From: Streptomyces lasiicapitis
GTDB lineage: Bacteria; Actinomycetota; Actinomycetes; Streptomycetales; Streptomycetaceae
Direction of reading: 5' to 3'
Length of the DNA: 64,000 nt
Assembly (NCBI RefSeq): GCF_014646335.1
Contig: NZ_BMNG01000004.1
Location: 212,276 to 276,275, forward strand
The notes beneath the pieces are model-generated. The model ran no database searches. It was not told the origin of the DNA and worked only from the letters and a program-made list of their open reading frames with translations. This document shows, piece by piece, positions 56,841 to 64,000 of the stretch. The number at the start of each line of letters is the position of its first letter. Position 1 is the stretch's first letter. A program made the position numbers and the translations under genes.

Positions 56841-57539
56841 ATGACCCGTGTCCTGCTGATCGAGGACGATCCGGCCGTACGCCGCGGTGTCGTCCTCGGC
56901 CTGTCCCGCAACGGGCACGAGACCGAGGCCGTCGGCACCGGCGAGGACGGCCTCGACGCCCTGGCCGCCTTCAAGCCCGACCTCGTGCTCCTCGATCTGA
57001 TGCTCCCCGGCATGAGCGGCCTGGACGTATGCCAACGCATCCGCGAGACCAGTCAGGTACCCATCGTGATCCTGTCCGCGCGCGGCGACGACATCGACGT
57101 CGTGGTCGGCCTGGAGGCGGGCGCCGACGACTACGTCGTCAAACCCGCGGGCGCCGCCGTCATCGACGCCCGGATCCGCGCGGTGCTGCGCCGCGTCGCC
57201 CCCGCCCAGGCCGACACCGCCACGGGCGCCGGGCCGACCCGGGCGGGCGACCTCGAAATCGACCGCGACGCGCTCATCGTCCGCAAGCACGGTCATGAAC
57301 TCCCGCTCGCCCCCTCCGAGTTGAAGCTGCTGCTCTTCCTCAGCGCCGCCCCGGAGCGGACTTTCAGCCGCCAGCAACTCCTTGAGGACATCTGGGAACA
57401 CAGCTACTACGGGGACGCCCGCCTCGTCGACGCCTGCGTGATGCGGCTGCGCGCCAAGGTCGAGGAGGACCCGCGCAGCCCGGTGTACGTCCAGACGGTG
57501 CGCGGCTTCGGCTACCGCTTCGGCCCGCTGCCCGCATGA
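56841..57539 (+). CDS. OmpR/PhoB-type response regulator
   Basis: A 232-residue regulator from ATG 56841. Receiver domain: VLLIEDD, phospho-acceptor Asp52 (LVLLDLMLPGMSG), Ser79, and Lys101 (ADDYVVKPAG). DNA-binding winged helix: LPLAPSELKLLLFLSAAPER, QQLLEDIWEHSYYGDARLVD, VYVQTVRGFGYRFG. It overlaps the sensor kinase gene by ATGA. The unit RR-kinase-lipoprotein recalls the cse genes of Streptomyces, but no sigma-factor gene is adjacent, so I do not name it. Confidence 0.92.
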   Translation: MTRVLLIEDDPAVRRGVVLGLSRNGHETEAVGTGEDGLDALAAFKPDLVLLDLMLPGMSGLDVCQRIRETSQVPIVILSARGDDIDVVVGLEAGADDYVVKPAGAAVIDARIRAVLRRVAPAQADTATGAGPTRAGDLEIDRDALIVRKHGHELPLAPSELKLLLFLSAAPERTFSRQQLLEDIWEHSYYGDARLVDACVMRLRAKVEEDPRSPVYVQTVRGFGYRFGPLPA

Positions 57540-59098
57540 GGCTCGCCCCGCGCCGTGGACCGCGCTCGCCCGGTGGCCTACGTACGCCCCGTGGACTGCG
57601 CCCGCGCCTGGTCGTCGCCTTCGTCCTCGTCGCCGCCTTCAGCGCGCTGATCACCGCCGCGCTCACCTTCCGGCAGGCCCGCGACGCGATCCTGGACCGT
57701 ACCCAGAACAGCGCCGTCCACGATCTGCGCCTCCAGGTCGACTCGCTCGCCCCCAACCTGCCGGCCGATCCCACCGACACGGACCTGCGCACCTTCGCGC
57801 GCCAACTGGACCGCGCCTCGGGCTCGCGCGGCTGGCACACGGCCGTCTCCCGCGACGGCGGACCGCTCATCGGCACCGCGGCCGACGTCAGCGGCGCCCT
57901 GCGCGACGCGACAAAGAGCGGTGACGCCACCTTCTACGAACGCGTGGAGCACGCCGACGGACCCCGCCTGCTGATCGGCATGCCGGTCGGCTACGGCGAC
58001 GGGAGCACGCGAGACACGGGCAAGGGAGACGCAGGCAAGGTAGGCGAAGGCAAGGGAAACAGGGGCAAGGGAGGCATCGGCAAAGAACCGGAGAAGCCGT
58101 CGGGCCTCGTCGCCTACGCCGTCCTGTCCCTGGACGGCGAACGCGCCGACATCTCCGCCCTGATCACCGCCGCCTGGGCCGGCGCCGTCCCGGCACTCGC
58201 CCTCGCCGTCGTCCCCGCCCTGTTCGCCGCCCGCCGCGTCCTGCGTCCCGTACGACAGCTGCGTACCGCCGCCGAGAAGATCACCTCGGGCGCCCGGGAC
58301 ACCCGCCTGGACGTCGTAGGCAAGGACGAACTCGCCGCGCTGACCGGCACGTTCAACACCATGGCGGCCGCGCTGGAGCGGGACGACGCCGAGCTGCGGC
58401 GCATGGAGGCCAACGCCCGCCGGTTCGCCGCCGACGTCTCGCACGAGCTGCGGACCCCGCTCGCCGCGATGGCCGCCGTCACCGACGCCCTCGACGAGGA
58501 CGCCCGCTCCGGCACGCTGCCCCCGGACACCGCCGACGCGGTCCTCCTCATCAGCGACGAGACCCGCAAGCTGACCGGCATGGTCGAGGACCTGATGGAG
58601 ATCTCCCGCTTCGACGCGGGCGCGGCGGTGCTGCACCTGGACGACATGAGCCTGCGCACCGTCGTACAGAAGACCCTCCACCTGCGCGGCTGGCGCGAGC
58701 CCGACGAGGTGGTCACCGAGCTTCCCGAGGGCGATCCGCGCATCCGGGTCGACGCGCGCCGCATCGACGTCGTCCTCGCCAACCTGATCGGCAACGCGCT
58801 GCGCCACGGCGCCGCTCCCGTCACGGTCCGGGCGACCGTCACAAGCGAAGCCCTGGTCATCGACGTCGCCGACAACGGCCCCGGCATCCCCGACGACGTC
58901 CTGCCGCACGTCTTCGACCGCTTCTACAAGGCCGACGCCGCGCGCGTCCGCTCCGAGGGCAGCGGCCTCGGACTCGCCATCGCGAGGGAGAACGTACGGC
59001 TGCACCACGGTACCCTCGTCGCCGCCAACCTCCCTGGCGGCGGCGCGGTGTTCACCCTCACCGTCCCGCGCACGTTCCGGCAGGAGGACCAGTCATGA
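57536..59098 (+). CDS. Sensor histidine kinase with Gly/Lys-rich extracellular insert
   Basis: A 520-residue kinase from ATG 57536. Membrane helix 1 at about 24-44, extracytoplasmic sensor ~45-205, membrane helix 2 ~206-232, HAMP ~233-285 (RRVLRPVRQLRTAAEKI), phospho-His303 in FAADVSHELRTPLAAM, N-box LANLIGNALRHG, G1 DNGPGIPDD and G2 GSGLGLAIA. The sensor contains an unusual low-complexity run at 162-183 made of GK/GKG steps. It overlaps both neighbours by ATGA, so all three genes are translated together. Confidence 0.9.
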   Translation: MRLAPRRGPRSPGGLRTPRGLRPRLVVAFVLVAAFSALITAALTFRQARDAILDRTQNSAVHDLRLQVDSLAPNLPADPTDTDLRTFARQLDRASGSRGWHTAVSRDGGPLIGTAADVSGALRDATKSGDATFYERVEHADGPRLLIGMPVGYGDGSTRDTGKGDAGKVGEGKGNRGKGGIGKEPEKPSGLVAYAVLSLDGERADISALITAAWAGAVPALALAVVPALFAARRVLRPVRQLRTAAEKITSGARDTRLDVVGKDELAALTGTFNTMAAALERDDAELRRMEANARRFAADVSHELRTPLAAMAAVTDALDEDARSGTLPPDTADAVLLISDETRKLTGMVEDLMEISRFDAGAAVLHLDDMSLRTVVQKTLHLRGWREPDEVVTELPEGDPRIRVDARRIDVVLANLIGNALRHGAAPVTVRATVTSEALVIDVADNGPGIPDDVLPHVFDRFYKADAARVRSEGSGLGLAIARENVRLHHGTLVAANLPGGGAVFTLTVPRTFRQEDQS

Positions 59099-59658
59099 GG
59101 CGCCAACTCGCCTGTCTGGCAGCGGTGTTGGGACTGCTGGCGGCAGGCTGCGGCATCGGCTCCACCGGCCCCGTCCGGGCCGGCGCCCCGGCGTCCGGCC
59201 TCCGTGAACCGGGATCCACGAGCCAATACGCCCAGCTCTACTTCGTCAGCCCGAACGGCATCCAGGCCGTCACCCGCGAGGTCGACACCCCCGCCACCCC
59301 GCAACAGGCACTCGACCTGCTCCTCAAGGGCCCCGACGCCGCCGAACGCGCCCGCGGCCTGATCACCGAGGTGCCCCCGATCCACGGCCGCCTGCTCGCC
59401 GAGGCCGCCGACGGCGCCGTGGACCTGCGCCTTCCGGTGCCCGTGGCGCGGATGACCGGTGGCGGCGGCCTCGGACTCAGCCAGATCATCTGCACCGCCG
59501 CCAACGCCCGCGTGCCCGACGGCAAACAACCCCCCGACGTGGACGTACATGTCTACGAGGAGGGCTACGGGACCCCCTGGACCGTCCGCTGCAACGCCGC
59601 GGGCAACGTCGTTCCCGTGTCCCGGCCCGCCCCGAGCCGGAGCGCCCCGAGCCGATAG
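59095..59658 (+). CDS. Lipoprotein (GerMN-like) of the two-component operon
   Basis: A 187-residue protein from ATG 59095 (ATGA overlap). The signal peptide ends in LLAAGC (Cys19). The mature part (YAQLYFVSPNGIQAVTREVD, ATPQQALDLLLKGPDAAERA, RGLITEVPPIHGRLL) resembles the sporulation/spore germination GerMN fold found in actinobacterial lipoproteins such as LpqB. A Ser/Pro/Arg tail ends it. Being coupled to the kinase, it may tune signal sensing outside the membrane. Confidence 0.75.
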   Translation: MRRQLACLAAVLGLLAAGCGIGSTGPVRAGAPASGLREPGSTSQYAQLYFVSPNGIQAVTREVDTPATPQQALDLLLKGPDAAERARGLITEVPPIHGRLLAEAADGAVDLRLPVPVARMTGGGGLGLSQIICTAANARVPDGKQPPDVDVHVYEEGYGTPWTVRCNAAGNVVPVSRPAPSRSAPSR

Positions 59659-59782
59659 GGGCAGCGAGGCCCCCGGCGAGCCGACCCGCACACCACAGGG
59701 CCGGTTCGGCCCCGTTGCCGCTCGTGGCGCCGACGATCTACGCTCCGGTGCATTCTTGACGCCAAGTCAGTAGGGGTGCGCG

Positions 59783-61264
59783 GTGGATTACCGGGACTAC
59801 GGGACGTACGACGCGGTCGGGCTCGCCGAGTTGGTGGTGCGGGGTGACGTATCACCGGCCGAACTCCTCGACGCGGCCCTCGCGCGCGCCGAGGCGGTGA
59901 ACGGGAAGATCAACGCGATCGTGCGGCCGATGCCGGTCGTGGCCCGCGAGCGCGCGGCGGGCTCGCTCTCCGGGCCCTTCGCCGGAGTGCCGTTCCTGAT
60001 CAAGGACTTGATGCAGGACTACGCGGGCCGCCCGACGGGACGCGGCTCCCGGGCCGCCCAAGGGCTCGTCGCGACGCGTCACAGCGAGCCCGTGAAGCGG
60101 TGGCTGGACGCCGGGCTCGTCATCTTCGGGCAGACGAACACGCCCGAGTTCGGCATCAAGAGCATCACCGAGCCCGAGGCCGGCGGCGTGACCCGCAACC
60201 CGTGGAACCTCGGCCACACTCCGGGCGGTTCGTCGGGCGGCTCCGCGGCCGCCGTCGCCGCGGGCATCGTCCCGGCCGCGGGCGCCAACGACGGCGGCGG
60301 CTCGATCCGCATACCCGCCGCCTGCTGCGGGCTCTTCGGCCTCAAGCCGGGCCGGGGCCTGGTGCCCGCGGGCCCCGCGTACGGCGAACTCCTCGCGGGC
60401 GCGGCGAGCGACGGCGTCGTCTCGCGCACGGTGCGCGACAGCGCGGCCCTCCTCGACGTCCTCACCGCCCGCCCCGACCCCGGCGGCCCTTTCCTCGTGG
60501 CGCGCCCCGACGAGCCGTACGCCGAACTCGCCCGCCGCACCCCTTCGAAGCTGCGCGTCGGCGTCAGCACCCGCTCGCCCCTCGGCACCCCGGTGTCCCG
60601 CGAGGCGGTCGAGGCCGTCGACACGGCCGTGAAGCTCCTCGTCGGCCTGGGCCACGAGGTGGAGGAGGCCGAACCCGTCATCGACGGCCTGCGCGTGGCC
60701 GACGACTTCATGGCCATGTACGCCGCCGAGAACGCCGCGACCCTCGCGGAGCTGAAGCACAAGACCGGCGCGGACGACGCGCAGTTCGAGCTCGACACCC
60801 GCCTCCTCGCCGCCGCGGGCCGCGCGCTCGGCGCGGTCGAGCACACCGTCCGGCACGCGCGCTGGAACACGTACGCCCGACAACTGACCGCGTTCCACGA
60901 GACGTACGACGTGCTGCTCACGCCGACGCTCGCCCGGCCGCCGGTGAAGATCGGCGAGCTCGACACGCCCTGGCCGACCCGGCAGATCGGCAAGGCGCTG
61001 CTGAAGGCCGGCGTGGCGGGCAGGCTCAGCCGCACCAAGCTGTGGCGGCAGGCCGTGGTCCAGAACCTCGCCCCCAACCCCTTCACCCAGCTCGCCAACA
61101 TCACCGGCCGCCCCGCCATGTCGGTCCCGCTGTACCGCACCCCCCAAGGCCTCCCCCTGGGCGTGCAGTTCGGCGGTCCGCTCGGCAGCGAGGGCATGCT
61201 GCTGGCCCTCGCCGCACAGCTGGAGTCGGCCGCGCCCTGGGACCGGGAGAGGCCGACTCTGTGA
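59783..61264 (+). CDS. Amidase signature family hydrolase
   Basis: A 493-residue enzyme from GTG 59783. The Ser-cisSer-Lys triad is visible: Lys74 (FLIKDL), cis-Ser150 region (TPGGSSGGSAAAVAAG) and nucleophile Ser174 (NDGGGSIRIPAACCGLFGLK). The length and sequence (YDVLLTPTLARPPVKIGELD; NITGRPAMSVPLYRTPQGLP) fit the amide/6-aminohexanoate cyclic-dimer-hydrolase-like branch. The substrate is an amide of unknown identity. Monocistronic; the start has no strong Shine-Dalgarno. Confidence 0.88.
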   Translation: MDYRDYGTYDAVGLAELVVRGDVSPAELLDAALARAEAVNGKINAIVRPMPVVARERAAGSLSGPFAGVPFLIKDLMQDYAGRPTGRGSRAAQGLVATRHSEPVKRWLDAGLVIFGQTNTPEFGIKSITEPEAGGVTRNPWNLGHTPGGSSGGSAAAVAAGIVPAAGANDGGGSIRIPAACCGLFGLKPGRGLVPAGPAYGELLAGAASDGVVSRTVRDSAALLDVLTARPDPGGPFLVARPDEPYAELARRTPSKLRVGVSTRSPLGTPVSREAVEAVDTAVKLLVGLGHEVEEAEPVIDGLRVADDFMAMYAAENAATLAELKHKTGADDAQFELDTRLLAAAGRALGAVEHTVRHARWNTYARQLTAFHETYDVLLTPTLARPPVKIGELDTPWPTRQIGKALLKAGVAGRLSRTKLWRQAVVQNLAPNPFTQLANITGRPAMSVPLYRTPQGLPLGVQFGGPLGSEGMLLALAAQLESAAPWDRERPTL

Positions 61265-61310
61265 AGCGGGGTGCGCCACACGGCACCGCGCCGACCCGGG
61301 ACCGGCGCCA

Positions 61311-62222
61311 CTAAGAAGCCGTACCACCGGGGCCGACCGGTCGGCCCCGGTCGGCCAGGAAGGGGAGCACCACGTCGGCGACCTCGTCCGGTACTTCTTC
61401 CGCGAGGTCGTGGCCGGCGTCGAAGACGTGACCGGTGACGTCATGGGCGAGGAGGCGCATCTGGGCCTCGTTCCGGTCGCCGATGAACGCCGAGCCGCCG
61501 AGCGCAAGCACCGGGATGTCCAGCCTCTTCCGCGCTGCCTGCCGGTTCTGTTCGGCGTCGACGAGCATCGCGCGGTAGATCGACAGCATCGAGCGGATGC
61601 CACCCGGCAGGGAGTAGCAGCGCACATATTCGTCGACCGCGTCCGCGGTGGCGGTGTCGGGGTGGCTGCGCTCGTACTTCAGCATGTAAGTGAGCAGCTC
61701 ACGTTCGTGCCCGGCGATCAGCATCTCGGGGACGTCCGGCTGGAAATAGAAGCCCAGATGCCACAGGTGCATTCCACCCGAGACGTTCTCATGGGTGAGC
61801 GCGGTGTGGTCCTCGAAACCGAACCCGGGCAGCAACGCCTCCACGAACACGAGGGCGTTGACGCGATCACGGTGCCGGGCGGCGAGCTGGTAGCCGATCG
61901 CCGCTCCCCAGTCCTCGCCCATCACGCTGTAGGAATCGTGCCCGAGGTGGGCCATCAGCGCGGCGATGTCGTCGCTCATCGTCGCGGAGTCGAATCCTCC
62001 CGCGGGATGGTCGGAATCGCCGAGGCCGCGAAGGTCGGGTACGACGACGGTGTGCCGCGGTGTGAGCCTCGGGACGAGGTGGCGCCAGTGGTAGCCGGTC
62101 TTGGGTACGCCGTGCAGCAGTACCACCGCCGGACCGGACCCGGCGGTTCGGTAGTGCAGCTTCGTCTCGTTGACGGCGGCCCGGCCCGTACGGACGGGTT
62201 CACCACGATGGTCGGAAATCAT
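61311..62222 (-). CDS. Alpha/beta hydrolase, epoxide hydrolase/dehalogenase-like
   Basis: A 303-residue protein from ATG 62222 (GGTGGAG just upstream). Motifs: VVLLHGVPKTGYHWRHLVPR (oxyanion HGVP), VVPDLRGLGDSDHP, nucleophile Asp104 in SVMGEDWGAAIGYQLA, and a late catalytic His in DAGHDLAEEVPDEV. An Asp nucleophile points to epoxide or haloalkane substrates rather than esters. It is convergent with the amidase gene and divergent from the MFS gene. Its GC bias looks a little weaker than that of its neighbours, so acquisition by transfer is possible but not shown. Confidence 0.87.
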   Translation of the reverse strand: MISDHRGEPVRTGRAAVNETKLHYRTAGSGPAVVLLHGVPKTGYHWRHLVPRLTPRHTVVVPDLRGLGDSDHPAGGFDSATMSDDIAALMAHLGHDSYSVMGEDWGAAIGYQLAARHRDRVNALVFVEALLPGFGFEDHTALTHENVSGGMHLWHLGFYFQPDVPEMLIAGHERELLTYMLKYERSHPDTATADAVDEYVRCYSLPGGIRSMLSIYRAMLVDAEQNRQAARKRLDIPVLALGGSAFIGDRNEAQMRLLAHDVTGHVFDAGHDLAEEVPDEVADVVLPFLADRGRPVGPGGTAS

Positions 62223-62501
62223 TGCTCCACCCACTCTTCCAGTGCGCTCGCGCAGCGCCGACCCCTGCGCGTGCGGGCACATTCGGTTACTTACTCACCG
62301 TAGGTGAGCGTGCCCTGAGCTGGAAGAAGGCACTTTTCCGTGAGAGAGGCACCGGATGGTGACCAAGGAACCCGTGTGTGTCGTGGCGGGGCGTGATAGA
62401 AAATGGAACGATAGTCCCAGTAGTTGCCCGTGCGGCACGCGCACCGGTCGATCGCGCGTGCCCGCATGAGCCCAGGGCCGATTCCACTCACAGGACAGGC
62501 A

Positions 62502-63755
62502 ATGCCAAACGCATACCGCGAGATCTTCTCCGCCCCCGGCGCGAAGGCGTTCAGCTCCGCCGGGCTCATAGCCCGCCTTCCGCTGCCCCTGACGCACATG
62601 GGCATCCTGACGATGCTGTCCGAGACGACCGGTGAATACGCGCTGGCCGGCCTGGTCGCGGGCACCTTCACCTTCTCCATGGCCTTCCTCGGCCCGCAGG
62701 TGTCCAAGGCCGTGGACCGCCGCGGCCAGAGCCGCGTGCTGCCGCTCGCCACCGGCGTCAGCGTCATCGGCCTCGCCGCCCTGCTGCTGTGCGCCACCGC
62801 CGACGCGCCGCGCTGGACCCTGTTCCTGTTCGCGCTGCTTTCCGGCCTGATGCCGAGCATGAGCGCGATGGTCCGCGCCCGCTGGACGGAGATCTACCGG
62901 GGCACGCCGCAGCTCACCACCGCGTACTCCATGGAGTCCGTGGTCGACGAGCTGACGTACGTGATCAGCCCGGCGCTCGCCGTGGTCCTGTCGACCGCGC
63001 TGTTCCCGCAGGCCGCACCGCTGTTCGCGGGACTCCTGCTGCTCGTGGGGGTCGCCCTCTTCGTACCGCAGAAGGCCACCGAGCCGCCGGTCAAGGCCCG
63101 TGCCGACGGCGCCGGCGATGCGTCCGCGGTCCGTTCGGCGCCGGTGCTGCTGCTCGCGCTCGTGCTGCTCTGCGGCGGCGCGATCCCCGGCATGGTCGAC
63201 ACGATGGGCCTCGCGTTCGCCGAGGAGCAGGGCAACAAGTCGCTCGCGGGTCTGATCTTCGCCGTGTACGCGCTCGGCTCCGGCCTGTCAGGGCTGCTCT
63301 TCGGGGCCCGCACGCCGAACGTCCCGCTGCCGCGGCTGCTGCTCGTCGGGGTCGCCGGAACCGCCCTGACCACGCTGCCGTTCCTGTTTGTCGACTCGGT
63401 CGCCGGGATGGCCGCGGTGGTGTTCCTCGCCGGAGTCTTCTTCGCCCCCACCATGGTGGTGATCATGGGCATCGTGGAGCGCGTGACGCCGGAGCACCAG
63501 CTCACCGAGGCGATGACGTGGATGATCGCGGGCCTGCAGAGCGGCGTCGCGATCGGCGCGGCCGTCAGCGGCGTCGTCTACGACCGCTTCGGCACTACCG
63601 CCGGGATCTCGGTCGCCCTCGTCGCCGGAGCCGGTGCCCTGCTACTCGTGCTGTGCGCGCTGCCGATGCTGCGTACGCGGCTTGCGCGGGCGGACGGGAC
63701 GGCGGCGGTGCCCGGTCCGCCCGCCGAGACGGCGACGCCCGTCGGCTGCCGCTGA
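62502..63755 (+). CDS. MFS transporter
   Basis: A 417-residue membrane protein with about 12 helices, from ATG 62502 (AGGACA upstream). The N-terminal half has MAFLGPQVSKAVDRRGQSRV, an A-motif-like loop after helix 2. The C-terminal half includes GGAIPGMVDTMGLAFAEEQG and AVYALGSGLSGLLFG. The sequence type is the small-molecule efflux branch. No regulator is adjacent. The 279-bp upstream gap (62223-62501) holds no other gene that I can support. Confidence 0.85.
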   Translation: MPNAYREIFSAPGAKAFSSAGLIARLPLPLTHMGILTMLSETTGEYALAGLVAGTFTFSMAFLGPQVSKAVDRRGQSRVLPLATGVSVIGLAALLLCATADAPRWTLFLFALLSGLMPSMSAMVRARWTEIYRGTPQLTTAYSMESVVDELTYVISPALAVVLSTALFPQAAPLFAGLLLLVGVALFVPQKATEPPVKARADGAGDASAVRSAPVLLLALVLLCGGAIPGMVDTMGLAFAEEQGNKSLAGLIFAVYALGSGLSGLLFGARTPNVPLPRLLLVGVAGTALTTLPFLFVDSVAGMAAVVFLAGVFFAPTMVVIMGIVERVTPEHQLTEAMTWMIAGLQSGVAIGAAVSGVVYDRFGTTAGISVALVAGAGALLLVLCALPMLRTRLARADGTAAVPGPPAETATPVGCR

Positions 63756-63770
63756 ACGGCCGACGGGCGT
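63735..63770. terminator. Bidirectional terminator between MFS and AIM24 genes
   Basis: ACGCCCGTCGGC (63735-63746) and its exact complement (63759-63770) form a 12-bp stem with a 12-nt loop that contains the MFS stop codon. It lies between convergent genes and can serve both. Confidence 0.7.
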
Positions 63771-63785
63771 ACGGAGGAAGCGGGA

Positions 63786-64000
63786 CTACTGCGGCTTGTG
63801 CGGCGTGGCCTCGCTCGGCCGGACGACGACCATGCCGTCGCCCTCCAGCTTGAGCTGCACCGCCTCGCCGGAGCCGCCGCGGATCATCGAGCCGATCGAC
63901 TGCGAGCGGTGCAGCGAGGTCTGCAGGCTGGTGGTCCAGCCGACGATGGCGTCGGTGTCCACGAACACCGGCGACTGCGGGGACACGGGGATCACCAGCG
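63786..64000 (-). CDS. AIM24 family protein (C-terminal part; gene continues past window)
   Basis: The minus strand is open from the TAG at 63786 to the window end without a supported start, so only the C-terminal ~71 residues are seen. They read LVIPVSPQSPVFVDTDAIVG, then WTTSLQTSLHRSQSIGSMIR, GGSGEAVQLKLEGDGMVVVR, the pattern of the AIM24/TIGR00266 fold. Bacterial members are of unknown function and often occur in paralogous sets in streptomycetes. Confidence 0.8.
   Translation of the reverse strand, partial: LVIPVSPQSPVFVDTDAIVGWTTSLQTSLHRSQSIGSMIRGGSGEAVQLKLEGDGMVVVRPSEATPHKPQ

Overview
The window is high-GC actinobacterial chromosome, most likely Streptomyces. Coding regions have a strong third-position G/C bias and frequent GTG/TTG starts. 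Start codons follow GGAGG-type Shine-Dalgarno sequences, and many genes overlap by ATGA or TGATG. The families present (RDD, MMPL, MmyB-like HTH regulators, many TetR/MarR/IclR/LacI/LysR/Crp regulators, SGNH lipoproteins) are typical of that genus. I saw no rRNA, tRNA, CRISPR array, prophage or insertion sequence.

Layout. 0-17.7 kb is mixed housekeeping and accessory material: a partial RDD membrane protein, an MMPL exporter, an ASCH-like protein, a PEP-synthase-like enzyme coupled to a membrane protein, two tyrosine phosphatases, a GNAT enzyme, an arylamine N-acetyltransferase, an MmyB-like regulator divergent from a beta-lactamase-fold hydrolase/carboxylesterase pair, an epoxide hydrolase preceded by a small ORF, a conserved unknown and a variant RidA. 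17.7-23 kb holds an SDR/ureohydrolase pair, a broken ArsR regulator and an ascorbate-type PTS (IIA-IIB fusion plus IIC). 23-30.3 kb is a scavenging-type locus: a nitrate/sulfonate/taurine-type ABC importer, a luciferase-like monooxygenase, a DoxX-permease fusion, a SnoaL-like protein, a Crp regulator and a flavin reductase. 30.4-32.4 kb is an AraC regulator with a quinone-oxidoreductase-like enzyme.

32.5-42.1 kb is the most interesting part. It is a catabolic locus with a fused E1alpha-beta 2-oxoacid dehydrogenase, an E2 that lacks a lipoyl domain, a VOC protein, an aldehyde dehydrogenase, an M24-fold protein with a substituted metal ligand, a beta-hydroxyacid dehydrogenase, a cytosolic substrate-binding-protein-like protein and a LacI regulator. 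Three near-identical copies of GCAATCGAYTGTGG lie in its two divergent promoter regions and define a probable LacI regulon. Next (43.9-50.7 kb) is a glyoxylate/2-hydroxyacid locus: a MatC-like carrier, an IclR regulator, an alanine/serine-glyoxylate-type aminotransferase and a large FAD/Fe-S D-2-hydroxyacid dehydrogenase. Two palindromes sharing the core CCGTCATRCGG lie upstream of the carrier and between the IclR and aminotransferase genes.

50.7-64 kb contains a MarR/SDR pair, a TetR regulator whose only plausible start is CTG, a GNAT/LysR pair, a split SGNH/acyltransferase-3 pair, a two-component system with a lipoprotein, an amidase, an alpha/beta hydrolase, an MFS permease and a partial AIM24 protein. 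Functions are assigned from motifs and context only; no database search was run.
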